Source of the DNA: Bacillus sp. es.036 | GTDB taxonomy: Bacteria; Bacillota; Bacilli; Bacillales; Guptibacillaceae | NCBI RefSeq assembly: GCF_002563635.1 | Contig: NZ_PDIZ01000003.1 | Span: 124,001-188,000 of the forward strand | DNA length: 64,000 nt | Direction: 5' to 3' | Shown here: positions 43,004-57,488 of the stretch, piece after piece | How positions within the stretch are numbered: the first letter of the stretch is position 1 | How the letters are laid out: each line of letters opens with the position of its first letter | The notes under the pieces: model-generated | Databases searched by the model: none | Told to the model about the DNA's origin: nothing | Seen by the model: only the letters and a program-made list of their open reading frames with translations | Made by a program: the position numbers and the translations under genes

Positions 43004-43298
43004 GTGGGGTAAAAGCAAAGGGAGTCATTGAAAGAATCATTTATTCTTGAAGCGGAGAGAAGCTAATCAAACGTTTGTTTAATCATAAAAAAATTGATTC
43101 ACTTACTGAATTAAAAGAAAAACTTCATTAAATGGAAATGAGTAAATGTGAAAAGAGTTTACTTTACCTGTTCTGTTTTAAGCAACCTTTACTAGAATGT
43201 TTTCTTTGAATTTGTTAAATACCATTGACCATATCGTACTTTACTGATAAAGTAGAGAACGTTGTTAAGAAAACGACAGCAAACACATAAAAAAATGA

Positions 43299-43327
43299 TT
43301 GACTTCATTTTAATCTTCATGTATTAT
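43299..43327 (+). promoter_or_regulatory. rrn2 promoter P1
   Basis: TTGACT at 43299-43304 and TATTAT at 43322-43327 with a 17-base spacer. The AT-rich interval from 43004 to here contains no gene; it shows only a short palindrome around AAACGTTT at 43069 and AT-rich sequence that could act as UP elements. Confidence 0.75.
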
Positions 43328-43387
43328 AGATAACGTTGCCGCTGAAATAAAGCGCGTAACACCATTCAAAACATTTTAAAAAAGTTG

Positions 43388-43417
43388 TTGACATCAAACG
43401 GGACAACATGATATATT
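43388..43417 (+). promoter_or_regulatory. rrn2 promoter P2
   Basis: TTGACA at 43388-43393 and TATATT at 43412-43417, spacer 18. From here on the leader matches rrn1, including boxA at 43455-43467. Confidence 0.75.
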
Positions 43418-43537
43418 AGTTGGGTCGCTGAAAACGACAACGAAAGAAACGAATTGCTCTTTGAAAACTGAACGAAACGCCATGTAAGTAGTTGTTTCTA
43501 CGGAAACAAAAATTGTTTTAAAAGCTAGATTAAGCTT

Positions 43538-45094
<1,557 letters not shown>

Positions 45095-45265
45095 TGGAGA
45101 ATTACGAAGGTAACTTACGTTACCAACCTTACATGAGCGTTTCGTTTAGTTTTGAAAGAATGATTACTTCTTTCAACTGAAAAGGTAAGTTTTGAAGAAG
45201 AGCAAGTCTCTTCGTAGAAACACCTCCGGCTAATGGCTATGTCGGGGTATTTGCTTTTCTTTTGT

Positions 45266-45342
<77 letters not shown>

Positions 45343-45354
45343 TAAAAGAATCCT

Positions 45355-45430
45355 GGGGCCTTAGCTCAGCTGGGAGAGCGCCTGCCTTGCACGCAGGAGG
45401 TCAGCGGTTCGATCCCGCTAGGCTCCACCA
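45355..45430 (+). tRNA. tRNA-Ala(TGC), rrn2 spacer
   Basis: Anticodon TGC in CTTGCAC, acceptor GGGGCCT/AGGCTCC with one G-T pair, CCA encoded. It is the only Ala tRNA in the window. Confidence 0.97.
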
Positions 45431-45585
45431 ACACATCTACTATATAGTTAAACAAACGTTTAATTAACTAGTAGCCATTGTTCCTTGAAAACTAGATAGC
45501 ATAAACAACGACATCCAATAATTATTTTTATGCAAGAACTTAGTAATAACTGATGCGTTATGGCAGCAATGCCTAACAAATCGAA

Positions 45586-48514
<2,929 letters not shown>

Positions 48515-48690
48515 AAAACGAAAAGCGAAGTAAGCCGTTTAAATCCGACAAGCGTTGGAAGCTTTTGAATCAGACGCGCTTTTTGCGTCAGAATCAAAAG
48601 GTGAAACGATCGAGGATTTGGCTTACGTAGCTGGACACATTATTGGAATACGTTGTGCGTGCTATCTAGTTTTCAGGGAACACCTGAATT

Positions 48691-48808
<118 letters not shown>

Positions 48809-48819
48809 AAAGAAGAAAG

Positions 48820-48851
48820 GCGAGAGACCGATTGGTTTCTCGCTTTTTTTT
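48820..48851 (+). terminator. Terminator of rrn2 after 5S
   Basis: GCGAGAGACC-GATT-GGTTTCTCGC followed by eight T. Confidence 0.88.
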
Positions 48852-48908
48852 ATTGATAAAGACTTGAAAACTCGCAAGAGAAAAAAGCTTCATGTGAGAC
48901 AATCAAAA

Positions 48909-49054
48909 CTTCTTCGAAAGCTACGTAGGGGTGGGAGAAGCAAGAAATTCGAGGAAGCAAGTGATGTCAGACCGGAGTGGATATTTGAAGATCCATGAGG
49001 ATCTGGCAGCGCGCAGCTGACGAAGAAGTTCGCCGCTTATCGCGCCCCGTATGA
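48909..49054 (+). repeat. Repeat element after rrn2, copy 2
   Basis: Second copy of the block at 10108-10255, differing at only a few positions (for example GATCTGG versus GATCTGA). The 57 bases between the 5S terminator and this block do not match rrn1. Confidence 0.8.
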
Positions 49055-49130
49055 GAATACGGAAGTTAAGCTCTCTAGCGCCGATGGTAGTTGGGGGATC
49101 TCCCCCTGCAAGAGTAGGACGTCGCTGGGC
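49055..49130 (+). pseudogene. 5S rRNA fragment (3' two-thirds), copy 2
   Basis: Matches 5S nucleotides 43-118 with GAATACGG for GAACACGG and AAGCTCTCTAGCG for AAGCTCTTCAGCG. The 5' part is replaced by the repeat element exactly as in copy 1. Confidence 0.9.
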
Positions 49131-49141
49131 AAAGAAGAAAG

Positions 49142-49172
49142 GCGAGAGACCAAATGGTTTCTCGCTTTTTTT
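49142..49172 (+). terminator. Second terminator after rrn2
   Basis: GCGAGAGACC-AAAT-GGTTTCTCGC and T run, same as at 10342-10372. Confidence 0.85.
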
Positions 49173-49226
49173 ATATGGTTTTATGGATGACTTTTCACTA
49201 GCTCCAAGCCCTCATTCATGACGTTT

Positions 49227-49312
49227 GCGGAATTAATCTCAAATTCGCGGAATTATCATGCGAAAGCGCGGAATAAATCCGATTTTCGCGGAATTATTTA
49301 AAGTATCGCGGA
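49227..49312 (+). repeat. Periodic GCGGAATTA array, copy 2 (five units)
   Basis: Cores at 49227, 49247, 49268, 49288 and 49308, the same 20-21-base period as copy 1. Homology between the two operons ends within the last unit. Confidence 0.85.
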
Positions 49313-49366
49313 ATTAGACCTCATTTTCAACTAATTCACTTCCAAAAAGCTTTTTTATCCATTAAA

Positions 49367-49408
49367 ACAAAAGCCGATTACTCAAAATAAGATCAATCGG
49401 TTTTTTTA
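49367..49408 (-). terminator. Terminator hairpin after the HxlR remnant
   Basis: AGCCGATT...AATCGG with A and T tracts on both sides. It lies just past the stop codon of the broken regulator. Confidence 0.6.
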
Positions 49409-49410
49409 TG

Positions 49411-49629
49411 CTATTTTGCCTTACCAGTATCATCACTTTCTACCCAGTGCTCTGCCCAGTTTTCAATCTCTTGTAAAACCGGAGCGAGTGCGTACTCTTT
49501 ATCACTCAAAGAGTATTCTATCCGAACTGGTGTCTCAGAATATACTTTTCGTATAACGATCCCCTGTTGCTCAAGATCCTTTAACATCACAGAGAGCACA
49601 CGACCACTGATGGAAATGGAGATTTTCAA
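49411..49629 (-). pseudogene. Truncated HxlR-type transcription regulator
   Basis: The frame encodes the C-terminal two-thirds of an HxlR/DUF24 regulator: SISGRVLSVMLKDLEQQGIV, the recognition helix, then RKVYSETPVRIEYSLSDKEY (the wing) and the dimer helix. About 35 N-terminal residues, including the redox Cys region of the family, are missing. The upstream sequence changes abruptly near 49622-49630 to unrelated plus-strand coding sequence. A TTG at 49629 could start a 72-residue product, but it has no convincing ribosome binding site. HxlR proteins such as YodB and HypR normally control adjacent nitroreductase genes. Confidence 0.75.
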
Positions 49630-49729
49630 GGTGCAATCATGCGGTATTCACATTGTATGGCAGAAGGATGATGAGTACTATACAAATGATCCTTCAGGGA
49701 ATAGGATTCGTCCGAGTTTGAAAAAATAA
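49630..49729 (+). pseudogene. C-terminal gene fragment of unknown origin
   Basis: An open frame reading ...CGIHIVWQKDDEYYTNDPSG and then NRIRPSLKK before a stop at 49727-49729, with no start of its own. DPSGNRI resembles the end of VOC/glyoxalase-like proteins, but the match is too short for a call. It abuts the broken end of the HxlR gene, suggesting a deletion joined two genes. Confidence 0.4.
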
Positions 49730-49749
49730 AGAAAAAGGTGGTTATCAAC

Positions 49750-50403
49750 TTGAGTATGATGGATAGGATTTTTGGTGCAACGAAAAATGAGACAAATGCA
49801 GACAAGAAGGGGTTCTACGAGGCTGTAAAAGCAAGAAGGTCCATTTACGGGATTGGAAAAGACCGCGTCATTTCCGATGAAAAACTGCAAGAGGTGATTG
49901 AGTATGCGGTTAAACACACGCCTTCAGCTTTTAATTCCCAAAGCGCAAGGGTACTTGTTCTTTTAGATGAGAACCATAATAAACTCTGGAATGAGATTAC
50001 AAAAGAGACGCTTCGCGCTATCGTTCCTGCAGATCAGTTTGAGGCGACAGAAGGCCGTATGAACGGATTCGCAAGTGGGTATGGTACGGTTCTTTTCTTT
50101 GAAGATCAAGATGTCATTAAGGGGCTTCAAGAAAAACTGCCAACATTTGCTGACAATTTTCCGAAGTGGTCACAGCATTCTTCTGGTATGCTTCAGTTTG
50201 TGATCTGGACAGCAATAGAAAAAGAAGGACTGGGTGCTTCTCTTCAGCATTACAATCCATTAATTGACGATCAAGTAAAAGAAAAATGGAATGTACCTTC
50301 TAGCTGGGAACTTATTGCACAGATGCCTTTTGGCAATCCAACGGCACCTCCAGGAGAGAAAGAATTTCAGCCAGTAGAAGAACGAGTGATTTTTCATAAG
50401 TAA
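49750..50403 (+). CDS. Nitroreductase family protein
   Basis: A flavin-dependent nitroreductase-like enzyme of about 217 residues. FMN-binding features include FYEAVKARRSIYGIGK at the N-terminus, the HTPSAFNSQSARVLVL segment, and GLGASLQHYNPL. Members reduce nitro compounds or quinones with NAD(P)H. AAGGTGG at 49735-49741 favours the TTG at 49750; ATG 49756 or 49759 are alternatives. The gene lies 20 bases after a gene fragment and beside a truncated HxlR regulator, so its native promoter and control may be lost. Confidence 0.83.
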   Translation: MSMMDRIFGATKNETNADKKGFYEAVKARRSIYGIGKDRVISDEKLQEVIEYAVKHTPSAFNSQSARVLVLLDENHNKLWNEITKETLRAIVPADQFEATEGRMNGFASGYGTVLFFEDQDVIKGLQEKLPTFADNFPKWSQHSSGMLQFVIWTAIEKEGLGASLQHYNPLIDDQVKEKWNVPSSWELIAQMPFGNPTAPPGEKEFQPVEERVIFHK

Positions 50404-50405
50404 TC

Positions 50406-50437
50406 AAAAAGAAGAAGCGAGATGCTTCTTCTTTTTT
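50406..50437 (+). terminator. Terminator of the nitroreductase gene
   Basis: AAAGAAGAAGC-GAGA-TGCTTCTTCTTTTTT. Confidence 0.85.
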
Positions 50438-50456
50438 AATGGTGAAATTCCGGTAA

Positions 50457-50473
50457 TGTTAGTTAATCTAACA
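50457..50473 (+). promoter_or_regulatory. TnrA/GlnR-type box upstream of ureA
   Basis: TGTTA-GTTAATC-TAACA fits TGTNA-N7-TNACA perfectly. In B. subtilis TnrA activates, and GlnR represses, the urease operon through such sites. It is about 200 bases before ureA. Confidence 0.75.
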
Positions 50474-50595
50474 TATTATTTTAAACTTACAAACACAAGA
50501 ATGAATACGTTACCAAACGTTGATATAAATATGTTTTTCGTCATAATTTTTTAGACCACGAGGTGAACTTGTAAAATAAAAATACCCCTAAGATA

Positions 50596-50623
50596 TTTAA
50601 TAACCTTCTATTTTATGTATAAT
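50596..50623 (+). promoter_or_regulatory. Possible ureA promoter
   Basis: TATAAT at 50618-50623 lies 50 bases before the ureA start, but the -35 region is weak. Its distance from the TnrA-type box (about 150 bases) is long for direct activation, so another start nearer the box may exist. Confidence 0.4.
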
Positions 50624-50672
50624 GTGAATTATCATAATTTTCGGTTTCCGTGTAAGTGAGGGGGGAGTTTCT

Positions 50673-50975
50673 TTGAAGCTAATGGCGAGAGAACAGGAGA
50701 AATTAATGATTGTCGTGGCGGCAGATTTAGCGAGAAGGCGGCAGGCTAGAGGGTTAAAACTAAATTATCCGGAAGCGATTGCAATTATTACATATGAAGT
50801 ACTTGAAGGGGCAAGAGATGGAAAGCTCGTCGCAGAATTGATGCAGTATGGGCGAAAGATTCTGACTAGAGAAGATGTAATGGAAGGTGTCCCGGAAATG
50901 ATTTCAGATATACAGGTGGAGGCTACCTTTCAGGATGGTACCAAATTAGTAACTGTGCATGATCCAATTATATGA
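50673..50975 (+). CDS. ureA: Urease subunit gamma
   Basis: The smallest urease structural subunit, 100 residues, starting at TTG 50673 behind GAGGGGGGAG. The sequence [20 protein letters not shown] and [22 protein letters not shown] are typical, ending HDPI. It is part of the cytosolic nickel enzyme that splits urea to ammonia and CO2. First gene of ureABCEFGD. Confidence 0.96.
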   Translation: MKLMAREQEKLMIVVAADLARRRQARGLKLNYPEAIAIITYEVLEGARDGKLVAELMQYGRKILTREDVMEGVPEMISDIQVEATFQDGTKLVTVHDPII

Positions 50976-50987
50976 GGGGGAAAAGCA

Positions 50988-51311
50988 TTGGTTCCAGGTG
51001 AATACAAGTTAAAGTCAACACCAATCGTTTGTAACGAAGAGAGGGAAACTACTGAGATAGAAGTGACAAACGTTGGTGATCGGCCTGTTCAAATTGGATC
51101 ACATTTTCATTTCTATGAAGTGAATAATGCATTAACGTTTGATCGTGATCGTGCTTTTGGCACGCATTTAGATATTGCAGCAGGTACCGCTGTTCGGTTT
51201 GAGCCAGGTGATGCGAAAGAAGTTACATTAGTTGAATTTTCAGGTGATCGAAAGGTATTCGGACTTAATAATCGAACAAACGGTTCGTTAGATCGAGAGG
51301 TGAATCGATGA
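50988..51311 (+). CDS. ureB: Urease subunit beta
   Basis: 107 residues beginning [12 protein letters not shown] (TTG start, GAGGGGG upstream) with [18 protein letters not shown] and the C-terminal [14 protein letters not shown]. It overlaps ureC by four bases. Confidence 0.96.
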   Translation: MVPGEYKLKSTPIVCNEERETTEIEVTNVGDRPVQIGSHFHFYEVNNALTFDRDRAFGTHLDIAAGTAVRFEPGDAKEVTLVEFSGDRKVFGLNNRTNGSLDREVNR

Positions 51312-53014
51312 GTTTTGAACTTTCAAGAAAAGCTTATTCGGATATGTTCGGTCCGACAGTTGGTGATCAAGTTAGACTAGCTGATACAGAGTTGTTTATT
51401 GAAGTAGAACGAGATGAAACAACCTATGGTGATGAAGTAAAATTCGGTGGGGGAAAGGTGATTCGAGATGGTATGGGCCAGCATCCGCTCGCTACAAGAG
51501 CTGAGTCTGTCGATCTAGTCGTAACCAATGCTCTCATTGTTGATTATACCGGCATTTATAAAGCTGACATCGGAGTGAAGGATGGTCGTATTATTTCGAT
51601 TGGTAAGGCCGGTAATCCTTATTTAATGGATAATGTTGATATTGTGATTGGTGCTTCTACAGAAGTGATTGCGGCTGAGGGAATGATTGTTACGGCGGGA
51701 GGAATCGATTCTCACATTCATTTTATTTGTCCCCAATTAATCGAGACAGCGATCGAGTCTGGTATTACGACGATGCTGGGAGGAGGAACGGGGCCAGCGA
51801 CAGGAACGAATGCGACTACATGTACACCTGGTAAATGGAATATCCATCGTATGCTTGAGTCAGCAGAAGCGTTTCCTGTAAATCTTGGCTTTCTCGGCAA
51901 AGGCAATGCTTCAGGGCAAGAGGCGTTAAAGGAACAGATTGAGGCAGGCACTATTGGTTTGAAGCTTCATGAGGATTGGGGGACAACAGCTGCTTCTATC
52001 GATACGGCATTAACGGTAGCTGATCAGTACGATGTTCAAGTCGCGATCCATACGGACACCTTAAACGAAGGTGGATTCGTAGAAGATACGCTGAATGCCA
52101 TTGATGGTAGGGTTATCCATACGTACCATACAGAAGGAGCAGGTGGGGGGCATGCGCCGGATATTATAAAAGCCGCTTCTTATGAACATATCCTCCCGTC
52201 CTCTACGAACCCAACTCGGCCTTTTACAACCAATACAATCGCAGAGCACCTGGATATGCTGATGGTTTGCCATCATCTTGATTCTTCAGTACCCGAGGAT
52301 GTGGCTTTTGCGGACTCGAGAATTAGGAAAGAAACCATCGCAGCAGAAGATATTCTGCATGATATGGGAGTCTTTAGCATCATTAGCTCAGACTCGCAAG
52401 CGATGGGGAGAGTTGGCGAAGTGATATCTAGAACATGGCAGACGGCAGATAAGATGAAAAAGCAGCGCGGAACCATGCCAAAAGATGATGGCAATGATAA
52501 CGAACGTGTGAAACGTTATATAGCGAAATATACAATTAATCCCGCGATTGCGCATGGCATTTCAGAGGAAGTTGGGTCCATTGAAGTGGGAAAGTTAGCA
52601 GATTTCGTTCTATGGAAGCCGGCCTTTTTTGGTGTAAAGCCGGAGCAGATTGTTAAAGGCGGAATGATCGCGTGGAGCGTGATGGGAGACCCAAATGCTT
52701 CGATCCCTACGCCGCAGCCAGCTCTTTATCGACCGATGTTTGGACAATTCGGAAAAGCGAAATCTCAAACATCGATTACCTTTTTATCACAAGCTGCCAT
52801 TGAAAAAGGGGTTCATGAAGAGCTTGAACTACAAAAAATCATTAAGCCGGTGAAAAACATTCGAAAGCTTCGAAAAAAAGATATGAAATACAATGGCGAA
52901 ACGCCGGATATTCAAGTTGATCCAGAGACATATGAAGTGGTAGTAGATGGTGAACTGATCACCTGTGAACCTGCGACAAGTGTACCACTTGCCCAGCGAT
53001 ACTTTTTATTTTGA
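51308..53014 (+). CDS. ureC: Urease subunit alpha (catalytic)
   Basis: 568 residues. The dinickel centre is intact: HIHFICP, the carbamylated K219 in [34 protein letters not shown], the flap MVCHHLD with catalytic His, and [13 protein letters not shown] with the Asp ligand. ATGA overlap with ureB implies coupled translation. Confidence 0.98.
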   Translation: MSFELSRKAYSDMFGPTVGDQVRLADTELFIEVERDETTYGDEVKFGGGKVIRDGMGQHPLATRAESVDLVVTNALIVDYTGIYKADIGVKDGRIISIGKAGNPYLMDNVDIVIGASTEVIAAEGMIVTAGGIDSHIHFICPQLIETAIESGITTMLGGGTGPATGTNATTCTPGKWNIHRMLESAEAFPVNLGFLGKGNASGQEALKEQIEAGTIGLKLHEDWGTTAASIDTALTVADQYDVQVAIHTDTLNEGGFVEDTLNAIDGRVIHTYHTEGAGGGHAPDIIKAASYEHILPSSTNPTRPFTTNTIAEHLDMLMVCHHLDSSVPEDVAFADSRIRKETIAAEDILHDMGVFSIISSDSQAMGRVGEVISRTWQTADKMKKQRGTMPKDDGNDNERVKRYIAKYTINPAIAHGISEEVGSIEVGKLADFVLWKPAFFGVKPEQIVKGGMIAWSVMGDPNASIPTPQPALYRPMFGQFGKAKSQTSITFLSQAAIEKGVHEELELQKIIKPVKNIRKLRKKDMKYNGETPDIQVDPETYEVVVDGELITCEPATSVPLAQRYFLF

Positions 53015-53026
53015 GGTGGAGAATCG

Positions 53027-53467
53027 ATGATCATTAGTGAAATCAAGGGGAACATTCATGAAGAAAAAGGAGCTTTGCCACACTTAGAAAGAGTGTATTT
53101 GCGTAGTGATGAGCTTGTGAAACGAATTCAGCGTGTAAAAACAGATCATGGGAAAGAGCTTGGTATTAAGTTGTCCGTACCAAAAGATTTGGTGGACGGC
53201 GACATTCTTTATCGAACAGGAGAAAATATGATTGTGGTCAGTGTCCTTGAGGATGAAGTGATTGTGATTCAGCCTGATTCCTTAAAACAAATGGGAGAAG
53301 TAGCGCATATGCTCGGCAACCGGCATTTGCCAGCACAATTTGAGGGGAGCGAAATGATTGTACAGCATGACTATCTCGTCGTGAGGTTGTTAACTGAATT
53401 GAACGTCAGACATGTGATCGAGGAACGAAAAATGAAAGAAGCGTTTAAATACATTGGGCATGACTAA
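53027..53467 (+). CDS. ureE: Urease accessory protein UreE (nickel chaperone)
   Basis: 146 residues with the UreE N-terminal domain and the conserved metal site HMLGNRHLPAQFEG. It lacks the His-rich tail of some UreE proteins, so nickel storage is unlikely. It delivers nickel to the UreD-F-G complex. Confidence 0.92.
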   Translation: MIISEIKGNIHEEKGALPHLERVYLRSDELVKRIQRVKTDHGKELGIKLSVPKDLVDGDILYRTGENMIVVSVLEDEVIVIQPDSLKQMGEVAHMLGNRHLPAQFEGSEMIVQHDYLVVRLLTELNVRHVIEERKMKEAFKYIGHD

Positions 53468-54146
53468 TGCGCTTTTTCCAATGCTACAAATGAGTGACTC
53501 GCAATTTCCATCAGGTGCTTTCTCTCATTCGTTTGGAATCGAAACGTATATTTCAAACGGCATCGTTCATGATTCCGCTTCCTTTCAACATGTGCTAGAA
53601 CTGTTTCTAGCTAATCAACTTGTCTATACGGATGGACTAGCCTGTCGCTTTGCCTATGAGTGGTTGGAGTCAGGGAACATTGAGAAACTGTGGGAACTGG
53701 ATCAAACATTGTATGCGCTTGGCATGGCTCGAGAAACGAGAGAAGGGAATAGGAGAATTGGGGATCGTCTCGTTAAAGTCGTTTCGACACTTTATCCCAG
53801 TTCAATTTTTGATCAGTATCTCATTGAATTGAAAAGGAAAAATGCATATGGACATGGGGCACTCGTATTTGCCATTGTCTCTCACCAACTTGGTATCGAT
53901 GTGGAAACAGCGGTTTCATGTTATGGATTTGCGACGGCTTCATCACTTGTTCAAAATGCGGTGAGAGGGGTTCCACTTGGGCAAACCGATGGCCAGAAAA
54001 TCCTCGTAAACATTCAACCGTTATTAACGAATAGCGTAGAAAAAGTGATGATGCTTGGTGAGAGTGACTTTGGGGTCGGAGCACCAGGTCTTGAAATCGC
54101 ACAAATGCAGCATGAGACCATTAATGTCCGCTTATTTATGAGCTAA
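53460..54146 (+). CDS. ureF: Urease accessory protein UreF
   Basis: An all-helical scaffold of 228 residues that joins UreD and UreG for nickel insertion. Family stretches: [14 protein letters not shown]-like [19 protein letters not shown] and [22 protein letters not shown] use ATG 53460, which overlaps ureE by 8 bases; TTG 53454 is the alternative. Ribosome binding is weak, so translation is probably coupled. Confidence 0.92.
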   Translation: MTNALFPMLQMSDSQFPSGAFSHSFGIETYISNGIVHDSASFQHVLELFLANQLVYTDGLACRFAYEWLESGNIEKLWELDQTLYALGMARETREGNRRIGDRLVKVVSTLYPSSIFDQYLIELKRKNAYGHGALVFAIVSHQLGIDVETAVSCYGFATASSLVQNAVRGVPLGQTDGQKILVNIQPLLTNSVEKVMMLGESDFGVGAPGLEIAQMQHETINVRLFMS

Positions 54147-54162
54147 CGAAAGGATGATGAAA

Positions 54163-54780
54163 ATGAGTGAGCCAATTCGAATTGGCATCGGAGGCCCAGT
54201 TGGTGCAGGTAAAACATTATTAGTGGATCGATTAACACGGGCAATGAAAAATGAATTTAGTATGGCCGTTATCACAAATGATATTTATACAAAAGAAGAT
54301 GCGATGTTTTTAAACAAAAATGGGATTTTACCTTCAGATCGAATTATTGGAGTAGAAACAGGAGGGTGTCCGCATACTGCGATTCGTGAGGATGCTTCGA
54401 TGAACTTTGCAGCCATTGATGAACTAAACGAGCGTCATGAAGATCTTGATCTCATCTTTGTAGAAAGCGGTGGGGATAACCTTGCTGCTACGTTTAGTCC
54501 AGAGCTTGTCGATTTTTCAATTTACATTATTGATGTTGCGCAAGGGGAGAAAATTCCCCGCAAAGGTGGACAAGGGATGATTAAATCAGATTTGTTTATC
54601 ATTAATAAGACAGATCTTGCCCCATATGTAGGAGCGAACCTTGATGTGATGCGCGAAGATACGTTGAAGTCTAGAGGAGACAGGCCGTTTTTCTTTGCGA
54701 ATTTAAAAGACGAGACTGGTGTAAGTGATGTTGTGAAATGGTTAAAAGAACAGGCATTTTTTGTAGGACTTGAGCAGTGA
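54163..54780 (+). CDS. ureG: Urease accessory GTPase UreG
   Basis: A SIMIBI GTPase of 205 residues that powers nickel transfer. P-loop [15 protein letters not shown], nickel-binding Cys-Pro-His in [14 protein letters not shown]3 VESGGDN and [11 protein letters not shown] as the guanine-specificity motif. AAAGGA lies 8 bases before ATG 54163. Confidence 0.97.
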   Translation: MSEPIRIGIGGPVGAGKTLLVDRLTRAMKNEFSMAVITNDIYTKEDAMFLNKNGILPSDRIIGVETGGCPHTAIREDASMNFAAIDELNERHEDLDLIFVESGGDNLAATFSPELVDFSIYIIDVAQGEKIPRKGGQGMIKSDLFIINKTDLAPYVGANLDVMREDTLKSRGDRPFFFANLKDETGVSDVVKWLKEQAFFVGLEQ

Positions 54781-55586
54781 CTTATACAGGTTACCTTGAG
54801 CTAGAAGCATCTGAGAGGTACGGCAAATCAGTTCTTTCAGATGCTTACTATAACGGTGTGTTTAAAATCTCACGCCCTACATACACAGAGGAGGGTCTCC
54901 CGCTTGTCCAGCTTATCCACGTAGGTGGTGGCTATGTTGATGGCGATACATATTTTACGCAAATTAATGTGAAGAAGAACGCGAAGTTAGCGGTTACGAC
55001 GCAGGCTTCCACCAAGGTTTATAAAACGCCAAACAAGCAAGTCGAGCAGAAAATCGTCTATAAGTTGGATGAGCAAAGCGAATTACATATCAAGCAAGAT
55101 CCGCTCATTGCTTATCGGGATGCCCGTTTTTTACAGGAAACAGACGTCTATATGGATAAGAGCGCTGTCTTTTTTTTAACCGATATTGTGACGCCTGGCT
55201 GGTCAAAAGAGGGTGACCTATTCCCATACACGCTTGTGTCATCAAAGGTAAAAGTCTATCAAAATCATAAACTGACAGTCTATGATCACTTGCGTTTAAA
55301 ACCTCAGGATGACGTTAATAAGCTTTTTTATTTAGAGGGGAATACACATATCGGATCGCTGTTTTTTATCCATCCGAATGTGACAGATGAATGGATCGAG
55401 GAGTTACGAGAACACCTTTCTTCTTTTGATGAAGTGCATTATGGTGTTTCATTATTAGCGGTTCCTGGGTGCTGTTTCAGAATACTTGCGAAGCGGACAG
55501 CTTTGATTGAGAAGGTATTTGGTGCGATTGAAGCGTTCATGCATCGTACGATTGACCACCAAGGTGCGATATCCTGGCGCAAGTAG
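54777..55586 (+). CDS. ureD: Urease accessory protein UreD
   Basis: 269 residues of the UreD/UreH accessory family, the scaffold that binds apo-urease. It contains [12 protein letters not shown], the [20 protein letters not shown] strand and DIVTPGW. The GTG start overlaps the ureG stop codon. Confidence 0.92.
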   Translation: MTYTGYLELEASERYGKSVLSDAYYNGVFKISRPTYTEEGLPLVQLIHVGGGYVDGDTYFTQINVKKNAKLAVTTQASTKVYKTPNKQVEQKIVYKLDEQSELHIKQDPLIAYRDARFLQETDVYMDKSAVFFLTDIVTPGWSKEGDLFPYTLVSSKVKVYQNHKLTVYDHLRLKPQDDVNKLFYLEGNTHIGSLFFIHPNVTDEWIEELREHLSSFDEVHYGVSLLAVPGCCFRILAKRTALIEKVFGAIEAFMHRTIDHQGAISWRK

Positions 55587-55607
55587 CAGACATAGAGGGG
55601 GATAAGA

Positions 55608-56240
55608 ATGGACGCTAGTTTAGTATCAATCTTGGTCATTGGTTTTTTACTTGGTATCAAACATGCCATTGAACCGGATCATGTGATTGCTGTATCAACA
55701 ATTGCAAGCAAAACGCGTAGTTTGTGGAAGTCGTCACTAGCTGGTGTTTATTGGGGAATTGGTCATACAACAACACTCTTTTTAGTAGGTATGCTTGTTT
55801 TTATTTTTAACGCAACGATTACAGATAAATGGGCGATGTCGCTTGAGATGCTTGTTGGGTTTATGCTCGTGTTTCTTGGAATTAGAACCTTTCTAACAAA
55901 GGCAGTTAATAAAGGTGTGAAAGGTAATCGTAGCTATATCCAATCAGGAATAATCGGATTTGTTCACGGGTTAGCTGGGAGCGCTGCAATGGTTCTATTA
56001 ACGATGAGTACGGTTGAAACGCTATGGCAGGGGGCTATCTATATTCTTGTTTTTGGTGTCGGGACATGTGTCGGCATGCTAGGGTTCACAACCATTCTTG
56101 GCATTCCGTTTGTCGCTACAAGAAAACAGGTAACGTTAAACCACAGATTAACTCAGCTAACAGGAGTTCTCTCAATTGGGTTTGGGTTTTATTATATTTA
56201 TCGTATTGGTGTAACAGATGGGTTATTTAGCTTTCTTTAG
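55608..56240 (+). CDS. ureH: UreH-type nickel/cobalt transporter-like membrane protein
   Basis: A 210-residue protein with about six membrane helices and the motif HAIEPDHV (HX4DH), typical of NiCoT transporters, in the first helix, plus HGLAGSAAMVLL later. UreH proteins with urease genes in Bacillus sp. are thought to import nickel. It ends the urease operon, 21 bases after ureD, so the cluster carries structural, accessory and uptake functions. Confidence 0.85.
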   Translation: MDASLVSILVIGFLLGIKHAIEPDHVIAVSTIASKTRSLWKSSLAGVYWGIGHTTTLFLVGMLVFIFNATITDKWAMSLEMLVGFMLVFLGIRTFLTKAVNKGVKGNRSYIQSGIIGFVHGLAGSAAMVLLTMSTVETLWQGAIYILVFGVGTCVGMLGFTTILGIPFVATRKQVTLNHRLTQLTGVLSIGFGFYYIYRIGVTDGLFSFL

Positions 56241-56253
56241 AAGAGGGTGAGGC

Positions 56254-56297
56254 AAAACAGAGGCAATCGGTTACGTATACCGATTGCCTCTGTTTTT
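56254..56297. terminator. Bidirectional terminator between ureH and the Hsp20-like gene
   Basis: AAAACAGAGGCAATCGGT-TACGTAT-ACCGATTGCCTCTGTTTTT. Confidence 0.88.
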
Positions 56298-56733
56298 AAG
56301 ATTCGTCTATATCTGTAATTTTCAGGCGTTTTTTCTCTTCTCTTGATTCAATGAGTCTATGAAGATGAATTAATAGGATACCTCTTTTATAACTTGCATC
56401 AATCGGTTTATCACGAACGGGAAAAGGAAGTTCAACAATGCGCTCAAATGGGCCATGCTTATACTCTTCCTGAACGTTTTGATACCCTTTTAGGTTCATT
56501 GTCGTCTGTCCTTTTACTTTAAGTGTCCGGTAATGAATGTACACATCTACATCATCGATTTTCTTAATTCCCGGAAGGTAGACAGTGCAAATAAGTTCGT
56601 TTCCTGCTTCATAAAGATTAACAAGTGGCCCGTTTGAAGCGAACATATCCTGAAAATCTGTCCAGAAGTCATCCCCCATAAATTTATTCATCTTATTTCG
56701 CCAATCATACATTTGACTCCAATAGTCCCCCAT
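56296..56733 (-). CDS. Hsp20/alpha-crystallin-like protein
   Basis: A 145-residue small heat-shock-like protein. The alpha-crystallin core runs from about residue 40 to 125 (VYLPGIKKIDDVDVYIHYRTLKVKG) and ends with GILLIHLHR, a variant of the family's GxLxIxxP strand. Spore-coat relatives such as CotM have the same fold. The gene stands alone and its start lies about 220 bases from yebE. I see no CtsR or CIRCE site. Confidence 0.78.
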   Translation of the reverse strand: MGDYWSQMYDWRNKMNKFMGDDFWTDFQDMFASNGPLVNLYEAGNELICTVYLPGIKKIDDVDVYIHYRTLKVKGQTTMNLKGYQNVQEEYKHGPFERIVELPFPVRDKPIDASYKRGILLIHLHRLIESREEKKRLKITDIDES

Positions 56734-56957
56734 ATGGTTTCCTCCCCGGGCTTTTTCCCAGTATATGCATCAAACTAGTGATTGTTAAGAGGTTGAAGAA
56801 ATGGTTTTCAAAAACGAATCCTGTTAAAAGAGAAACATGGAAAAATTAGTCGAAACTTTTTAGCTAAATTCGATAAATATCGCATGCGATTTTCTGTTTC
56901 CTCGTGTTATGCTAGGGAAAGTTCGAGTTAGAACGATAAGGGAAAAGGAGGATGGAC

Positions 56958-57485
56958 ATGCTGGATACAGGTCTTGGCATGGTTTTGACTATTTTTGTGA
57001 TTAATATCTTCTATGTATCGTTTCTTACGATGCGGACGATTCTAACACTTAAAGGTCAGCGATACCTTGCAGCTGTTACAGGAACAATTGAAATTGCCAT
57101 ATATGTTATAGGACTTGGTCTCGTCCTCGATAACCTAGGGCAAATTCAAAACGTAATTGCATACGCCCTTGGTTTTGGTGTAGGAATTATCGTTGGGATG
57201 AAGATTGAAGAATACCTTGCGCTTGGTTATATTACAGTGAATGCCATTACAACAAAGCTTGAAGATGATATTCCTAATAAATTAAGAGATATCGGGTATG
57301 GTGTTACGCATTACCTTGCACATGGTAGACAGGGAGAACGCTTGGTGATGCAAGTACTAACGTCACGTAAATCGGAAAGAAAGCTCTATAAAGCGATTGA
57401 AGATCTTGATCCGAAAGCTTTCGTTATCTCTTATGAACCCCGGACCTTCCAGGGTGGATTCTGGGTTAGAAAAATTCGGAGGTAA
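56958..57485 (+). CDS. UPF0316/DUF2179 membrane protein (YebE type)
   Basis: A 175-residue protein with three N-terminal membrane helices and a C-terminal cytosolic DUF2179 domain ([35 protein letters not shown]). The family has been linked to nucleotide sensing in some members, but function here is unknown. AAGGAGG at 56945-56951 supports ATG 56958. It precedes yebG and purE as in B. subtilis. Confidence 0.87.
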   Translation: MLDTGLGMVLTIFVINIFYVSFLTMRTILTLKGQRYLAAVTGTIEIAIYVIGLGLVLDNLGQIQNVIAYALGFGVGIIVGMKIEEYLALGYITVNAITTKLEDDIPNKLRDIGYGVTHYLAHGRQGERLVMQVLTSRKSERKLYKAIEDLDPKAFVISYEPRTFQGGFWVRKIRR

Positions 57486-57488
57486 TGT

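Noticed and set aside
43069-43083. AAACGTTTGTTTAAT near rrn2 and a similar inverted stretch at 45447-45463 as an operator pair
   Set aside because: The matches are short, AT-rich and not in comparable positions, so chance is likely.
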